Positions 26,893 to 38,719 are shown, numbered from the stretch's first letter. The stretch: DNA of 57,087 nucleotides from Fusobacterium sp. SYSU M8D902 (GCF_040199715.1 NZ_JBEFNA010000012.1:1-57087); one strand, 5' to 3'. A program made the numbers and translations. The notes: generated from the letters alone by a model not told the origin.

Positions 26893-29800
26893 TTACTTCT
26901 CTATAAACTTAACTTCAACTCTTCTGTTATTAGCTCTTCCCTCTTTAGTTTTATTTGTATCTACAGGTCTTAATTCACTATAACCTTGAGTTTCATATTT
27001 TATATTTTCTGATTTTTTAATATCTTTTATAAATTCTCTCTTAACAGTTTCAGCTCTTCTTTCAGAAAGTCCTTGGTTGTACTCTACTGATCCACAACTA
27101 TCTGTATGTCCCTCTAATCTTAGAGTTCCTTTTAGATTATAAGTATCTATAATCTTACTTCCAGCTGCAACTATCTTTTGCTCTCTAGGTTTTAAGTTAT
27201 CTTTATCAAAGTCAAAGTGGTTATCCATTAAATGGAATACATTTCTTAATGTTGTTACAGCATCTTCTTGGTTAAATTTGTAGTTAAATCTTAGTCCTAC
27301 TCTCCAGTAATCCTCATCTCTAGCAATATCTCTTGATACCTCTCCTTCAAGAGTTACTCCTAAGTGATTTAATCTCTCAAATCCTATTCCTATTTTTCCT
27401 GTAACTTTTCCTTTACTATCAACTTCATCTAAGATACTTGTATATCCTGAGTTTGATTTTCTTAATTTTACTTTGTTTTCATCATACTTAGCAAAGTCAT
27501 ATGAGTAACCAACATCTCCAGTTATCTTAGCTGTCCAGTCATTTCCTAGATATTTTCTTCCAGTTCCTGAGAATCCAGCCATTCCTTTAGCTATATAGTA
27601 ATCATTTGATTTTACTTTTAATGCTAGAGTTCCATTCTCTTTGATGTTAGTAAATCTTCCATACTCTAACTCTGCTCCTGCATATGCTCCAAATTCATTT
27701 TGGTAATTTTTAAATATAGTCTTTCTAAACTTGTTATCAAATCCTACATAGTAAGAGTAGTAATCAGAATCATTTTTATAACTTACTGGTCCAAAAGCTA
27801 ATTTTCTAGTCATATCATGGTAGTTTAATCCTACATCTAATTTAGTTAATAGGTCTAAATCTTTATTAAATGATTTAACATTGTGTACTCCACCTTTTAA
27901 TGAGTAGATATTCTCTTTTGATCTTCCATTATCTCTAAATTTGAATCTGCTTCCTGTAAATCCGAAAGTATATCCATACTTATTATCATAATTTACATCT
28001 TCAAACTCTTTCATATATTGAAGTCCCATTATATTATATTTATAATCTGGTATCTCAACTTTTCCTGATTTATAATCTCCACCTGTGTAGATTACACTAT
28101 ACTTATCTGTATCTTTAGAAAGGTTGTATGATTGCTCCATTTCATCAAATGAATTATCAAAGCTTCTATTGATGTCAAACATTCTTGATTGAACATTTGA
28201 ATAGATACTTCCTCTTACTTCACCCATTGTTCTTGCATATTCTTCATAGAAGTTTCCTGTTTGTCCAAAACTTTCTAGGTATGAGTTCATTTGTTTAATA
28301 GCATCTATATCAGAAGCTATTCCATCTCTTAAAGTATTATCTAATGAGTTATAGAAAGTTTCATATTTATAGTCTTTCATAACATCTTTATAATCTACTT
28401 TATTAACTATTAAGTCTTTACCTTCAAATTTAGAATCAAATAGTGGTGAAGTGCCTACATTAATATCTGTATTTTCTCCAATGAAATCTTTTATTTCATA
28501 TTTAAATCCATTTCCTGATGAAGGGAAGTTTGGTGCTAATGCAATTCCACCTTTTATATTTGGTGCTTTAAATCCAAGCCCTTTTCCAGTAGTAATATCA
28601 ATTACAGGATTTTCTAAGATCATATCTAATTTAGAATCAATTGTTCCACCTATTCCAGTATAGTGAGATCCAATATGAGTAATATCATCTTTAATATATA
28701 TTGTTTCATTTACTGAAGTGTTTTCTTTACCTTCTCTATCAATAGAAGTTCCAAAGTATCCATTTTCTATATTAATATGTCCTGCATTAGTTAAATATCC
28801 ATTTCCTTTAATACCAACACCATTTTTAACATTGATAACTCCACCTTTATTATTTGTTAAAGTTGCTCCATCTTCAACATACATTCCAACACCATAGTTA
28901 GCATTGATTGTACCATCATTTATTATTGAAGAACCTTCTCCTTTAGCAAACATTCCTATTGAGTGAGTATCTCCAGCTCCACCATTAAGATCTATTATTC
29001 CCTCTTTATCATTGTAAATTTTTGCTTTGTTAGTTGCAAATACTCCAATTCCAGAGTTTTTAACTTCTATCTTACCTTTATTATGGAATTCTACATTTCC
29101 AACAGCTTGAACTCCTACAGCATTTTTACCATCAACAGTAATTGTTCCTTTATTAGTTCCAACAGATTTATTTGCTTCTCCTTCTTTAGAGTTACCCATA
29201 TAGATACCAACTGAACTATCTTTATCATCAGCACCTGATACTGTGATATTTCCTGTGTTAGTTAAAGTATTATTTCCAACTGAATAGATTCCAAGAGAGT
29301 TTTTACCAACAGTCATATTAGCAGAGTTATTAATAGTTATTCCTTTTTCTTCTGTAATATTACCATTATCATCTTTAACTTCACTATTAGCAACTATACC
29401 TATAGAGTTTGAACCAATAGTCCAATCTCCAGTATTTACAGTTATATTTCCTGTACCATATTTATATATTCCTTTAGAAGAAGATAATCCTTTATCAAAG
29501 TCTTTATCTTTATATACTCCAGCAATATTTACATTACCTGTATATGTTACATCTCCTTCTCCAATACTTAATATACCTGTATTTCTTTTATTTGAAAGAA
29601 GATTCATTCCATCTTTTGCATTAAATGTTATATCAGTATCTTTACCATAAATTCCTGCTGATTTTTCTAAATCAGGTCTTGAATTATCTCCAAGAGTTAA
29701 TCCACCAGTTACATTAATATGGTTACCTTTAGAATATTCTCCATTTTCAGCAAAGATTCCAACTGCTCCAACACCAGCTGTGATAGTTCCTGTATAGTCA

Positions 29801-32800
29801 ATATTATAGTTTTTAGCAAGTATTCCTGTTCCAGAGTTAGCAATATTAAGGTTTCCTTCTCCAGTATAATTTAATTGTTTTTCTGTATTATTTGTAGCAA
29901 ATATTCCTATTGGATAACTGTTTTTAAAACTATTTCCTTCTCCTACTTTTACATCTCCAATTGTTTTTAAACTAGAGTTATTAACTTCAATACCAATATT
30001 TCTATCTCCTGAAACTGAAACATTTCCTGTTATTTTTGTTGAATTAGATCCATTATCACTTATAACCATACCAACACTATTATAAGCTTTATCTGTTAAG
30101 TCAATATTAGTTTTTAACTCTCCATAAGTTTTTCTTACAACTACTCCAACAGTATTAGCTCCCACTTGTTTTAAATTAGTTCCAAAGTTTTCTATTATAC
30201 TTCCTAAGTTGTTAAAGTATACACCTCTTGTATATTTGTTACTGTTAGTCTTTGTATCCTTTTTTTCATCTCCTTGAACAAGAATTGTTTCTACATCTAA
30301 ATCCATAGTTGGTTTAAATACATCTTTATCGTCTATTTTTTCATGTTCTGTAAATACTACTCCAGTTCCACCCTCTGATACTTTTAATGTTAAATCTTTT
30401 TTCTTTAATTCTTCTGTTGCTGAAACTGTTGCTCCATTTCCTAAGATAAATCCATTAGTACCTTTGACATCAATTGTTAATTTATCACCAGTACTTTGAG
30501 TATCAAAAGTAATATTTCCTCCGTTACTATGAACTAAAGATCCTGTTCCTTTTCCAACTTCTAGTTTTTCAATAGCATTAATATTTACATTTCCACCTTT
30601 ATTAAATATAGCAGTACCATTAACTCCTGCACTGATTTTTTCTTTAATATTTAACTTTGTAGTAGAACCCATTGTATCATCTATAATAACTCCAACTGAT
30701 TGATTTTCTTTTCCATCAGTTGTTCCAACTATTATTGAATCAACATTTATTGTATTTTCTTTAAGTATTTTAGAAGGTTCATTTTGATTTTCTGGTGCTT
30801 TATTTTCTACATAAAGTCCTAAACTTTCATTGTTTAATTCTATTTTCCCTATATTAACAGAATTTTTATCTTTAGATTCATAATTTTTTAAAGCAACTCC
30901 AATACTTCTACTAGAAGTTGAATCACCAAAAACATCTTTTACTGTTGCTCCAGATCCTTTACCTTCTAAATAAACTCCTATTCCTTCTTTACCTAAAAGT
31001 GTAATATTTCCTGTAGAGTTTAAAGAATATCCCTCTTCAGCATTTATTGATGCAATTCCTATTGCTTTTCCAGCAATTTGCATATTACCAGTATTATTAA
31101 TATTAGCATTTTCTCCAAAAATTCCAATACTTCTTTGCCCTTTTTTATTTTCTATATTAGAATTTTCATCTATTGGTAATTCTACATCAAACTCTTGTAT
31201 TCTTATATTACCACTATTTTCTATTGTATTATCTTTCCCTTTTCCTTTTAAAGCTATTGCTATATTGTCATTTCCTGTTAATGTTATTGTTCCACTATTT
31301 TTTATAGTGCTTTGCTTTTTCTCATTAGAACTATCAATAAATAATCCATAGAAAGTATCAGACTCTCCAATTATTGAAGCATGATTCTCTATATCACCAT
31401 TTTCAACAAAAACAGCTCCATGTCCTTTTACATTTTTTTTAGTATTAACATTTCCTATTGTAGTGTTTTTATCTAAAGTTACTTTTCCACCTTTAGAATA
31501 AATTCCAGTTGATTCTCCTTTTAGATTTACAAAAGTTTCTGTTAAATTTATATTAGAGTTTTCTTGTCCATAGATAGCAACTCCATCTTCTATTGTGAAA
31601 ATATTTTTATTAGAATTTAAGTGGTTATTTTTTCCTAAATATATTCCTTTACCTTTTATATCTCTTTTATCAGTACTATCTTTTACTCTTATTGTAGTAT
31701 TACTTAAGTTTACAGTTTTAGAATCTTTAGAATTTTCTATATCAGTAGTTAAAATTCCATAACCTTCTTTTAGATTGATTTCAGCTTTATTTATATTAAA
31801 ATTACCTTCTGAACCATCTTTATTACTTAAATATATACCTGTAGTATTAGCATTTGTAGAATTTGATGTAATTTTAACATTATCAATAGAAGTATTATTA
31901 TCTAAAGCAACTATACCCATTATATTTTTAGACTCTCCAAAAACTAAATCTAAGTTGCTTACTGTTGTTTTTCCATCTACAACAATTCCTTTAATACCAT
32001 CACCAGAAGATGATAAATCTATTTTTCCTCTTCCTTCTTTATCTTTAAGTTTTTTATCAAAACTTGATCCATCAACAATGGTATTTTCACCATAAATACC
32101 AATATCATTTTTACCTAATTCTAATTTTCCAGTTCCATTTCCTAATTTTGCACCATCAATTAAATAAATTGCTGTTTCTACATCTTCACTTTGGGAGTTT
32201 GCTGTAATTTTTCCTCCAATAAGAGAATATCCATTAAAAATTGAATTTTCTCCTTTTAATACAACACCTATTCCTTTATTTACTAAAATTTTCCCTTTAT
32301 TAGTAATATTACTATATTTAGCAAATATTCCTGCATCTCTGTTATTATTTACTGTAATTCCAGCATTATCAAGGACTATATTATTTAATTTTTCTTTTTC
32401 TCCATCAGAATATATCCCAGCTGATGCTTCTCCTGGATTTGTTCCACCTTTTATACTAATATTTCCACTCTTAAAGACTAAGTTCTTATTTGTATAAATA
32501 CCTATTGAATTGTTTGCTTTAATTTCTATTCCCTGGGTTCCAAATTTTCCATTATACTCTAAATTTTCCTTATTATTGTATATCCCTATACTGTTATCTT
32601 TCTCTATTTTAATATTAGTTTTCATACTTGAAGAAGCTTTATCATTTACATATACTCCTATACTATATGGAGTATCTTTCCCTACAGATAAACCAGTTCC
32701 TGTAATACTAATTTCTCCTTCAGAAATAGAAGCATTATCTTTTAAATATATTCCTATTCCATTATTTGAATCATAATTTAAATTTAATTTACCCAACACT

Positions 32801-35800
32801 AATTTAACATCTCTTGCTGCTATTCCTATTGCTTTTTTTGAAGACTCTTCCGTATTTTTTGAATTTGTATTTTTAAGATTTATACTTGTATTTCCATATA
32901 TAGTTTTTAAGATTGCTCTTGAATTTTCATCATTCCCTTTTATAGCTAATCCTATTGTTTCTTCATCTTGAGAATCTACTGTCATTTTTAAATTAGATAT
33001 AATTTTATCTTTAGATCCAACTTTAGAATAAATTCCTATGGCTCCATTTTTCACTTCTAATGTTCCTAATTTATTATTATATTCTTTTCCTTGATATGAA
33101 CTAGTTTCATCTAAAAGAATTCCTATATTTCTATTTACTCCATTATTATATAACACTTGAGAACTTGGTGCTTCGTCATTCTTTATTATTAGATGTCCTT
33201 CATTTGTAATAGTTGTATTTTCATCTCCTCTTATAAATACATTTCCTTTGTCTTTAGCACCTAAAGATTTTTCTAATGTTGCTCCTAGAGATAATTTTAT
33301 TGTAGAACCTTTTACATATATTCCTGTTGAAGATTCAGCTTTTTGTCCAAAGTTTATGCCCTTTAAATCTTCTTGAGATACAATTCCATCAGCTTTTGAA
33401 GATGCAACATATACACCTTTATTATTTTTTCCATTAATATTAATTGTTCCTATTTTTTCTATTGTATTTGCATTTTCTTTTGTGTTGTTGTTATTACTAA
33501 TATAAAGTCCTACTGAATCATCACCATTAAGATTAATAGTTCCCTCATTATAGATATGTCCATTTTTATTAATAGCAAGCATTCCTACTGAAATTCCACC
33601 TTTTTCAACATTAGGTTTTGATTTTTCAATATTTATTGTTCCATTATTATGAACTTCTGCTCTTTTTCCATCTGTTGAACTTTCTACAATAACACCTACT
33701 GAATGGTTATCACTGATATTAATATTAGATTCTTTAGATATTTCTAAATTTCCACCTCTTGAAGCAATAGCATTTATCTCTGTTACATTTGTAGCATCAA
33801 TATTAAAATCATGTTTTCTTATATTTCTTAAATCTGAACTATTATTATATGCTATTCCAACCTTATTGATTGCTTCATTATCAACTTTACCTCTTGTAGT
33901 TGGATTATTTTTAGCTACTTCTTCAAATTTAACAGTTTCATTTTTATTTAGTTCTATCTTGCTTGTATCATCTACTATCATTCCCATAGAGTTTTTACCA
34001 AGTTTTATAGTTCCTATATTTTTAACAACTGAACCTTTAGTGGCTTTTATCCCAACAGAACCATAATTTTTACCATCTATTTCTGATCCATGAGCAACTT
34101 CTATTACTCCATTATTAGAAATTTCTGTTTTTATTCCATGTATTCCTGTACTTGAAACTGTATTACTTGTTATTCCTGTTTTAATAGTTCCATTATTAAC
34201 AACTTTAGAATTTGAAGTTCCTGTATCTGGACTGTCATTATTGTTATTAGCATAGATTCCAACTGTTCCAACACCATTAGAAACATCAATAATACCATTA
34301 TTTTCTATATTGATTTTTCCTTGTCCTTTAGCTTCTTTTCCATACTCATCTTTTACTATAATTTCTTTTCCATCTTTTATTTCACTTCTATATGCTTTAG
34401 CATAAATTCCAACAGCATTATCTCCATGAACTGAAATTTCAGCTTTTTTAGGGGCTTGTGAATCTTTTCCACCAACAACTATATTACTTCCATTTACAGC
34501 AAATATTCCTACTCCATTGAAAGATTTATCATTTGTATTTTTGTCATCTTTTTTCTCAACAATAATAGAACTTCCATCTTCCATTGTTATATTTGCATAA
34601 TCTGAGAATACTCCAACTGTATTTTTTTCTTCTGCTTTTTCTCCATCTAGTATATTTATTCTATTAGCTATAACAGAAGATCCTGTTTTTAAAGTAAGAG
34701 ATGTTTCACCAACAGATTTAGCATTTTTACTTGATACTATTTCTAATCCTGTTGCTTTTCCATTATAGTAATCTTTTGAGTCTTGTCCAGTTACTGTTGC
34801 ATCTATTATTACATCTTTATTTACAGTTGTATTTAATCTTTGTCCTAAGAATCTTTTAAAATAGAAATATCCTGCTGTATTTCCCTCTTTTATATCAGAT
34901 TTAGATATATCTTTATCAATAGTTAAAGTTCCTCCATCAACTATTGCAGTTTTATATGAAGTTACTCCATCAGCAGCTGTTATTTTACCTAATAACTGTT
35001 TATTATTTCCTAATGCTTCACCTATTTTATCTTGTAAGTTTGATAAATTTGAGCTAAATTTATTATCTTTAGAAACTATATTAAATATAGTAACATCATT
35101 TGATTTTACATGAATATTATTGTTATCTCCTTCAAATGTTATAGGTTTATCTGTTGCACCCAGTTCAACATTCATTCCAAAAGCTTGTCCATCAAGATTA
35201 ATCGTACTATCTTTTATCTTTATCTTACCATTTCCTTGAGTAAATAAAGCAAATCCTCTTCCTGTATAATTAAGAGTTGAATTTTCAAAGTTAATAGTTG
35301 TATTTCCTGGTGCTACTACATCTTTTGTATTTGGATTTACTTTTTCTTTTCCAATAGCAACTAATCCAGCCTCTCCATTATTATCTATATCTCCAACTGT
35401 TATAGTTGCACCAGAAAGATTTATATTAGCATTTTTAGTTGCATCATTAGTTGAATCTTCTTTTACTATTGCATAAACACCAATACCAGTATCAGTAGTA
35501 ACGTTTAGGTTTCCATTTGAAGTAATAGTTCCACCTTTACTATATATTCCAATAGCTCCATTAGTAGCTTTTATTTCATTTTTTCCATCTACACTTCTAT
35601 CAGTTCTTAGTTCTATATTTCCTTCATTATTATATAAAGCTATACTTCCTTTTCCTGATGTTTCAATAGTTGAATTCATTATATTAAAGTTACCATTATT
35701 GTAAATACTTACATTGTAATCTGTAATTTCTTGATTTTCAGCTACTGTTCCTGGTAATTCTGTTGTAGTAGTACTAACTTTTCCATTATCAAGGAATCCT

Positions 35801-38700
35801 TCATTTCCATCAAGAACTGCCATTCCTATTACATTTTTACCAGTTAATTCTATTGTATTTGTATTAATAATTTCAGCATTTTCTTTATTATAATCTTTAT
35901 CTAGTTTTTCAGCATTATTTTCTTTTTCTGCAAATTCTTCAGGTTTAGCTGTACTAGCCATCATACCAATTATATTATCTTGTGAACTTCTCATTATTCC
36001 ACTATTAATAATATGTCCTACTGACTTTACATTTTTTGTTTCTATTTCTACTTTTCCCGTTGCTTTATCTAAAGTTTTTGTTGTCTTTTCCCAAATAGAT
36101 TTAGTAGCTTGAAGAACTATATTTTTCCCTGGATTTTGAACAATTCCTGTATCTATCATATCCTGTGCTTTTTCTCCAGTAGTTCCCTCACCTTTAATCT
36201 CTAAATCTTTCTCTACATTTATTCCATACATATCACTTCTTATTAATACTGAAGACTGTGCATCTTTTCCAAAGTCTATCTCTTTTATTGCTCCAGTTTT
36301 ATCATTTGTGATAATCATATCATTTTTATTATTATTAGAATAATCTTTATATCTTAAAAATCCAACACTATGACTTCCGTTTACTTCTATATTAAGTCCA
36401 TGAATATTAGCTATAGGGTTTACTTTTCCATAATCAAAACCTGCAAAATTCTCTCCTAAATCTTTATTAAATTTACCAATATAACTTGTATTGATGTCAA
36501 TTTTATTTTCTCCTTTTTTTTCTAAATCTTTATTGACATCATCTAAAGTGTGTTCATCTCTAATATTATTTTTATTAGCATCAATATTTTCTTGTTTAGT
36601 ACCATCTAAATATCTTTCAGCACCATCACTTAAACTTTTAGCCACTACAAATCCAGCATTATTTGTTCCTGACAAAGCTATCTTTTTTACTTTTGTAGCA
36701 TCTTTTTCTTTTAAATCTTTTATATTTTCTTTTTCATTACCTTGATTATCTTTAAGAGAGCCAAAAACTCTAGTATTATCATATAAATGCCTATTAGTAA
36801 AAGCTACCCATTTTTCATATGTCTCTTGTCTTTTTTTCTTTTTTTCAGGTGTATCAAATAGCGAATCATTTATATATGCATTTTTATCTGCAATATAATG
36901 AACATTTTGTAATCTCACACCATAGTTTCCATTACTATTTGAGTTTAAATTAATATTTCCTACATATAAGTCATCACTAAGAACAACTCCTATGTGAGTA
37001 TTTAAATTACGAGTTCCTGAATATACTCCCCAACCATATTCATATGATATTCCTAAACTACTCTGTCCATTTATATTTATAACTCCATCATTAAGAGTAA
37101 CATTGTTATTTAATTTTTGTAATGCAGAAGTTTCTCTTTCTTCTTCTATCATTATTCCTATTAAATTTCTATCTTGTCCATCTGCATTTCCAAGATTTAT
37201 AGTTCCAGTATTTTTTAATATTGAATACCATTCTAATTGATCTTTACTACTTGCATAATTTTCGTGATCTGTTGCCTGTGGGTCACTATCCTTTTCTTTT
37301 TTTAGATACTCGTCCCATAGTTGGTGATCTAACCCTGCTACTGCACCAAACTCTGTTTTATTAGTTAAAAGAAGTTCCCCTTTAAAGTCATTAGTGGCTC
37401 CTTTTGGTTTTATAAGATCTTTATTTGAATCTTCTATCCCTACTCTTCCACCATCTTTATCTCCGTAATTATTATAAGTATTTCCACCTAATCCAGCTGG
37501 GTTAAATGATAAAAATACTCTAGTTACATTTTCATTATACTTAGTTGCTTTATAATCTAAATGATACTTACCATCAATAGTGCTATCTTGGCTCATAGTA
37601 TTACTAATAAATACTGCTGTTTTTTCATCTGTCCCTCTTGTATAACTGTTTCTAAATTTTTCGACTAGATCATTCCTATCTTTTAAATTAACTTTATCTC
37701 CTACTAATGTTCCCAATTCAAATTTTTTTAATTCCTCTTTATTATTACCATAACTAATAGTATTTGCATCTTTAGTATCTTCAAAAGTAATCTTTAAAGT
37801 TTCTCCATCTTTTACATTATACTCTTTATAATTTTCTATTATAGTTTGATTTAAAATATATGCACCATCGGTAGGACGATAATATCCTTTATCTCTTATT
37901 ATTCCAGCAGCTCCTTGTGGAGATGCCTCTGTATTTATTTTTATATCTGCTAGAATAATATCTTTTGGTCTTTCTATGTCATTTACCTTAAATATATCTG
38001 GATTTTTTGCATATGTTGGATCATATGAATAGTGCTTTTCTGGAGTATTTACCACCCCACCATATTGTCCCATATTAATTTCTGTAAAATTATTTTCATC
38101 TACATTTACTTTTGGAACTTCTATTATTCCCAAATCTTTATCTATTTCTGTAATATGATTTCTATCAAAATTAACAGTTGGCTTCTTTTCATTTAAAGCA
38201 AGTTCAGGAATTTTTACTTCTATTTTTCCAATTCCTTCTATTTCAATTGGTTTATCTGATGGTGGTACTGGTATTCCATCAGGAGCATTTGGTGTTTCTG
38301 GTTTTCCACCCTCTATTATATCTGGTATCTCCGGATTTAAATCTGGTTTTGATGGAAATATCGGAAACATTGGTCCTTGTGTATTTGATACAGCAAAATG
38401 TTGATGCCCTCTTGAATGTCTATGCTCTATATCTAAAGGAAAGAAATATTGATTATTATCTTCTAATGTCTTAGCATAATAATCTCCTTCCTTTATTAAT
38501 TCCATTATTCTTTTTTCTATCTCTTCAATTCTTTGGTTATTCTCTGCTATTTTTGCCTTTAATTGACTAGAACTTAGTTCCTGTCCATACATTATACTTC
38601 CTGTAATTAAAAAACTTACTAAAAGAGATATTGAATATCCAATTTTTTTACTTTTTATATATCTTTTTAAACTTTTTTCTATGTATATATTATCTCTCAC
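26893..38700 (-). CDS. Giant RadD/Fap2-like autotransporter adhesin with C-terminal OmpA domain
   Basis: 3935 residues. The start is a GTG at 38700 behind GGGAGG. Order of parts: a fusobacterial autotransporter N-terminal segment and signal (EKSLKRYIKSKK, then FLITGSIMYGQ); a short coiled coil (about 44-75); a Pro-rich stretch (about 105-155). Then come more than 3000 residues of passenger made of repeats like NNGTINI...VGIYV, predicted beta-helix. A barrel follows (about 3525-3810), and finally an OmpA peptidoglycan-binding domain (about 3825-3935; LEGHTDSCGS, LSERRAETV, ANNRRVEVKF). It would span the outer membrane with an exposed adhesive stalk and a wall-bound tail. It follows a coiled-coil protein gene by 19 bp and a cyclic-di-GMP riboswitch. 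Confidence 0.9.
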   Translation of the reverse strand: MRDNIYIEKSLKRYIKSKKIGYSISLLVSFLITGSIMYGQELSSSQLKAKIAENNQRIEEIEKRIMELIKEGDYYAKTLEDNNQYFFPLDIEHRHSRGHQHFAVSNTQGPMFPIFPSKPDLNPEIPDIIEGGKPETPNAPDGIPVPPSDKPIEIEGIGKIEVKIPELALNEKKPTVNFDRNHITEIDKDLGIIEVPKVNVDENNFTEINMGQYGGVVNTPEKHYSYDPTYAKNPDIFKVNDIERPKDIILADIKINTEASPQGAAGIIRDKGYYRPTDGAYILNQTIIENYKEYNVKDGETLKITFEDTKDANTISYGNNKEELKKFELGTLVGDKVNLKDRNDLVEKFRNSYTRGTDEKTAVFISNTMSQDSTIDGKYHLDYKATKYNENVTRVFLSFNPAGLGGNTYNNYGDKDGGRVGIEDSNKDLIKPKGATNDFKGELLLTNKTEFGAVAGLDHQLWDEYLKKEKDSDPQATDHENYASSKDQLEWYSILKNTGTINLGNADGQDRNLIGIMIEEERETSALQKLNNNVTLNDGVININGQSSLGISYEYGWGVYSGTRNLNTHIGVVLSDDLYVGNINLNSNSNGNYGVRLQNVHYIADKNAYINDSLFDTPEKKKKRQETYEKWVAFTNRHLYDNTRVFGSLKDNQGNEKENIKDLKEKDATKVKKIALSGTNNAGFVVAKSLSDGAERYLDGTKQENIDANKNNIRDEHTLDDVNKDLEKKGENKIDINTSYIGKFNKDLGENFAGFDYGKVNPIANIHGLNIEVNGSHSVGFLRYKDYSNNNKNDMIITNDKTGAIKEIDFGKDAQSSVLIRSDMYGINVEKDLEIKGEGTTGEKAQDMIDTGIVQNPGKNIVLQATKSIWEKTTKTLDKATGKVEIETKNVKSVGHIINSGIMRSSQDNIIGMMASTAKPEEFAEKENNAEKLDKDYNKENAEIINTNTIELTGKNVIGMAVLDGNEGFLDNGKVSTTTTELPGTVAENQEITDYNVSIYNNGNFNIMNSTIETSGKGSIALYNNEGNIELRTDRSVDGKNEIKATNGAIGIYSKGGTITSNGNLNVTTDTGIGVYAIVKEDSTNDATKNANINLSGATITVGDIDNNGEAGLVAIGKEKVNPNTKDVVAPGNTTINFENSTLNYTGRGFALFTQGNGKIKIKDSTINLDGQAFGMNVELGATDKPITFEGDNNNIHVKSNDVTIFNIVSKDNKFSSNLSNLQDKIGEALGNNKQLLGKITAADGVTSYKTAIVDGGTLTIDKDISKSDIKEGNTAGYFYFKRFLGQRLNTTVNKDVIIDATVTGQDSKDYYNGKATGLEIVSSKNAKSVGETSLTLKTGSSVIANRINILDGEKAEEKNTVGVFSDYANITMEDGSSIIVEKKDDKNTNDKSFNGVGIFAVNGSNIVVGGKDSQAPKKAEISVHGDNAVGIYAKAYRSEIKDGKEIIVKDEYGKEAKGQGKINIENNGIIDVSNGVGTVGIYANNNNDSPDTGTSNSKVVNNGTIKTGITSNTVSSTGIHGIKTEISNNGVIEVAHGSEIDGKNYGSVGIKATKGSVVKNIGTIKLGKNSMGMIVDDTSKIELNKNETVKFEEVAKNNPTTRGKVDNEAINKVGIAYNNSSDLRNIRKHDFNIDATNVTEINAIASRGGNLEISKESNINISDNHSVGVIVESSTDGKRAEVHNNGTINIEKSKPNVEKGGISVGMLAINKNGHIYNEGTINLNGDDSVGLYISNNNNTKENANTIEKIGTININGKNNKGVYVASSKADGIVSQEDLKGINFGQKAESSTGIYVKGSTIKLSLGATLEKSLGAKDKGNVFIRGDENTTITNEGHLIIKNDEAPSSQVLYNNGVNRNIGILLDETSSYQGKEYNNKLGTLEVKNGAIGIYSKVGSKDKIISNLKMTVDSQDEETIGLAIKGNDENSRAILKTIYGNTSINLKNTNSKNTEESSKKAIGIAARDVKLVLGKLNLNYDSNNGIGIYLKDNASISEGEISITGTGLSVGKDTPYSIGVYVNDKASSSMKTNIKIEKDNSIGIYNNKENLEYNGKFGTQGIEIKANNSIGIYTNKNLVFKSGNISIKGGTNPGEASAGIYSDGEKEKLNNIVLDNAGITVNNNRDAGIFAKYSNITNKGKILVNKGIGVVLKGENSIFNGYSLIGGKITANSQSEDVETAIYLIDGAKLGNGTGKLELGKNDIGIYGENTIVDGSSFDKKLKDKEGRGKIDLSSSGDGIKGIVVDGKTTVSNLDLVFGESKNIMGIVALDNNTSIDNVKITSNSTNANTTGIYLSNKDGSEGNFNINKAEINLKEGYGILTTDIENSKDSKTVNLSNTTIRVKDSTDKRDIKGKGIYLGKNNHLNSNKNIFTIEDGVAIYGQENSNINLTETFVNLKGESTGIYSKGGKVTLDKNTTIGNVNTKKNVKGHGAVFVENGDIENHASIIGESDTFYGLFIDSSNEKKQSTIKNSGTITLTGNDNIAIALKGKGKDNTIENSGNIRIQEFDVELPIDENSNIENKKGQRSIGIFGENANINNTGNMQIAGKAIGIASINAEEGYSLNSTGNITLLGKEGIGVYLEGKGSGATVKDVFGDSTSSRSIGVALKNYESKDKNSVNIGKIELNNESLGLYVENKAPENQNEPSKILKENTINVDSIIVGTTDGKENQSVGVIIDDTMGSTTKLNIKEKISAGVNGTAIFNKGGNVNINAIEKLEVGKGTGSLVHSNGGNITFDTQSTGDKLTIDVKGTNGFILGNGATVSATEELKKKDLTLKVSEGGTGVVFTEHEKIDDKDVFKPTMDLDVETILVQGDEKKDTKTNSNKYTRGVYFNNLGSIIENFGTNLKQVGANTVGVVVRKTYGELKTNIDLTDKAYNSVGMVISDNGSNSTKITGNVSVSGDRNIGIEVNNSSLKTIGDVKVGEGNSFKNSYPIGIFATNNTEKQLNYTGEGNLNIANSGTGILAKNYNIDYTGTITAGVGAVGIFAENGEYSKGNHINVTGGLTLGDNSRPDLEKSAGIYGKDTDITFNAKDGMNLLSNKRNTGILSIGEGDVTYTGNVNIAGVYKDKDFDKGLSSSKGIYKYGTGNITVNTGDWTIGSNSIGIVANSEVKDDNGNITEEKGITINNSANMTVGKNSLGIYSVGNNTLTNTGNITVSGADDKDSSVGIYMGNSKEGEANKSVGTNKGTITVDGKNAVGVQAVGNVEFHNKGKIEVKNSGIGVFATNKAKIYNDKEGIIDLNGGAGDTHSIGMFAKGEGSSIINDGTINANYGVGMYVEDGATLTNNKGGVINVKNGVGIKGNGYLTNAGHINIENGYFGTSIDREGKENTSVNETIYIKDDITHIGSHYTGIGGTIDSKLDMILENPVIDITTGKGLGFKAPNIKGGIALAPNFPSSGNGFKYEIKDFIGENTDINVGTSPLFDSKFEGKDLIVNKVDYKDVMKDYKYETFYNSLDNTLRDGIASDIDAIKQMNSYLESFGQTGNFYEEYARTMGEVRGSIYSNVQSRMFDINRSFDNSFDEMEQSYNLSKDTDKYSVIYTGGDYKSGKVEIPDYKYNIMGLQYMKEFEDVNYDNKYGYTFGFTGSRFKFRDNGRSKENIYSLKGGVHNVKSFNKDLDLLTKLDVGLNYHDMTRKLAFGPVSYKNDSDYYSYYVGFDNKFRKTIFKNYQNEFGAYAGAELEYGRFTNIKENGTLALKVKSNDYYIAKGMAGFSGTGRKYLGNDWTAKITGDVGYSYDFAKYDENKVKLRKSNSGYTSILDEVDSKGKVTGKIGIGFERLNHLGVTLEGEVSRDIARDEDYWRVGLRFNYKFNQEDAVTTLRNVFHLMDNHFDFDKDNLKPREQKIVAAGSKIIDTYNLKGTLRLEGHTDSCGSVEYNQGLSERRAETVKREFIKDIKKSENIKYETQGYSELRPVDTNKTKEGRANNRRVEVKFIEK

Positions 38701-38719
38701 TTCTTCCTCCCAAATCAGT

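Noticed and set aside
28451-38474. Many plus-strand open frames opposite the giant adhesin
   Set aside because: They are mirror images of a low-complexity repeat gene, lack ribosome sites and have hydrophobic Leu/Ser/Phe-rich nonsense composition.
26893-38700. Regularly spaced repeats that could suggest a CRISPR array
   Set aside because: They are degenerate protein repeats in one continuous frame, not identical DNA repeats with spacers.
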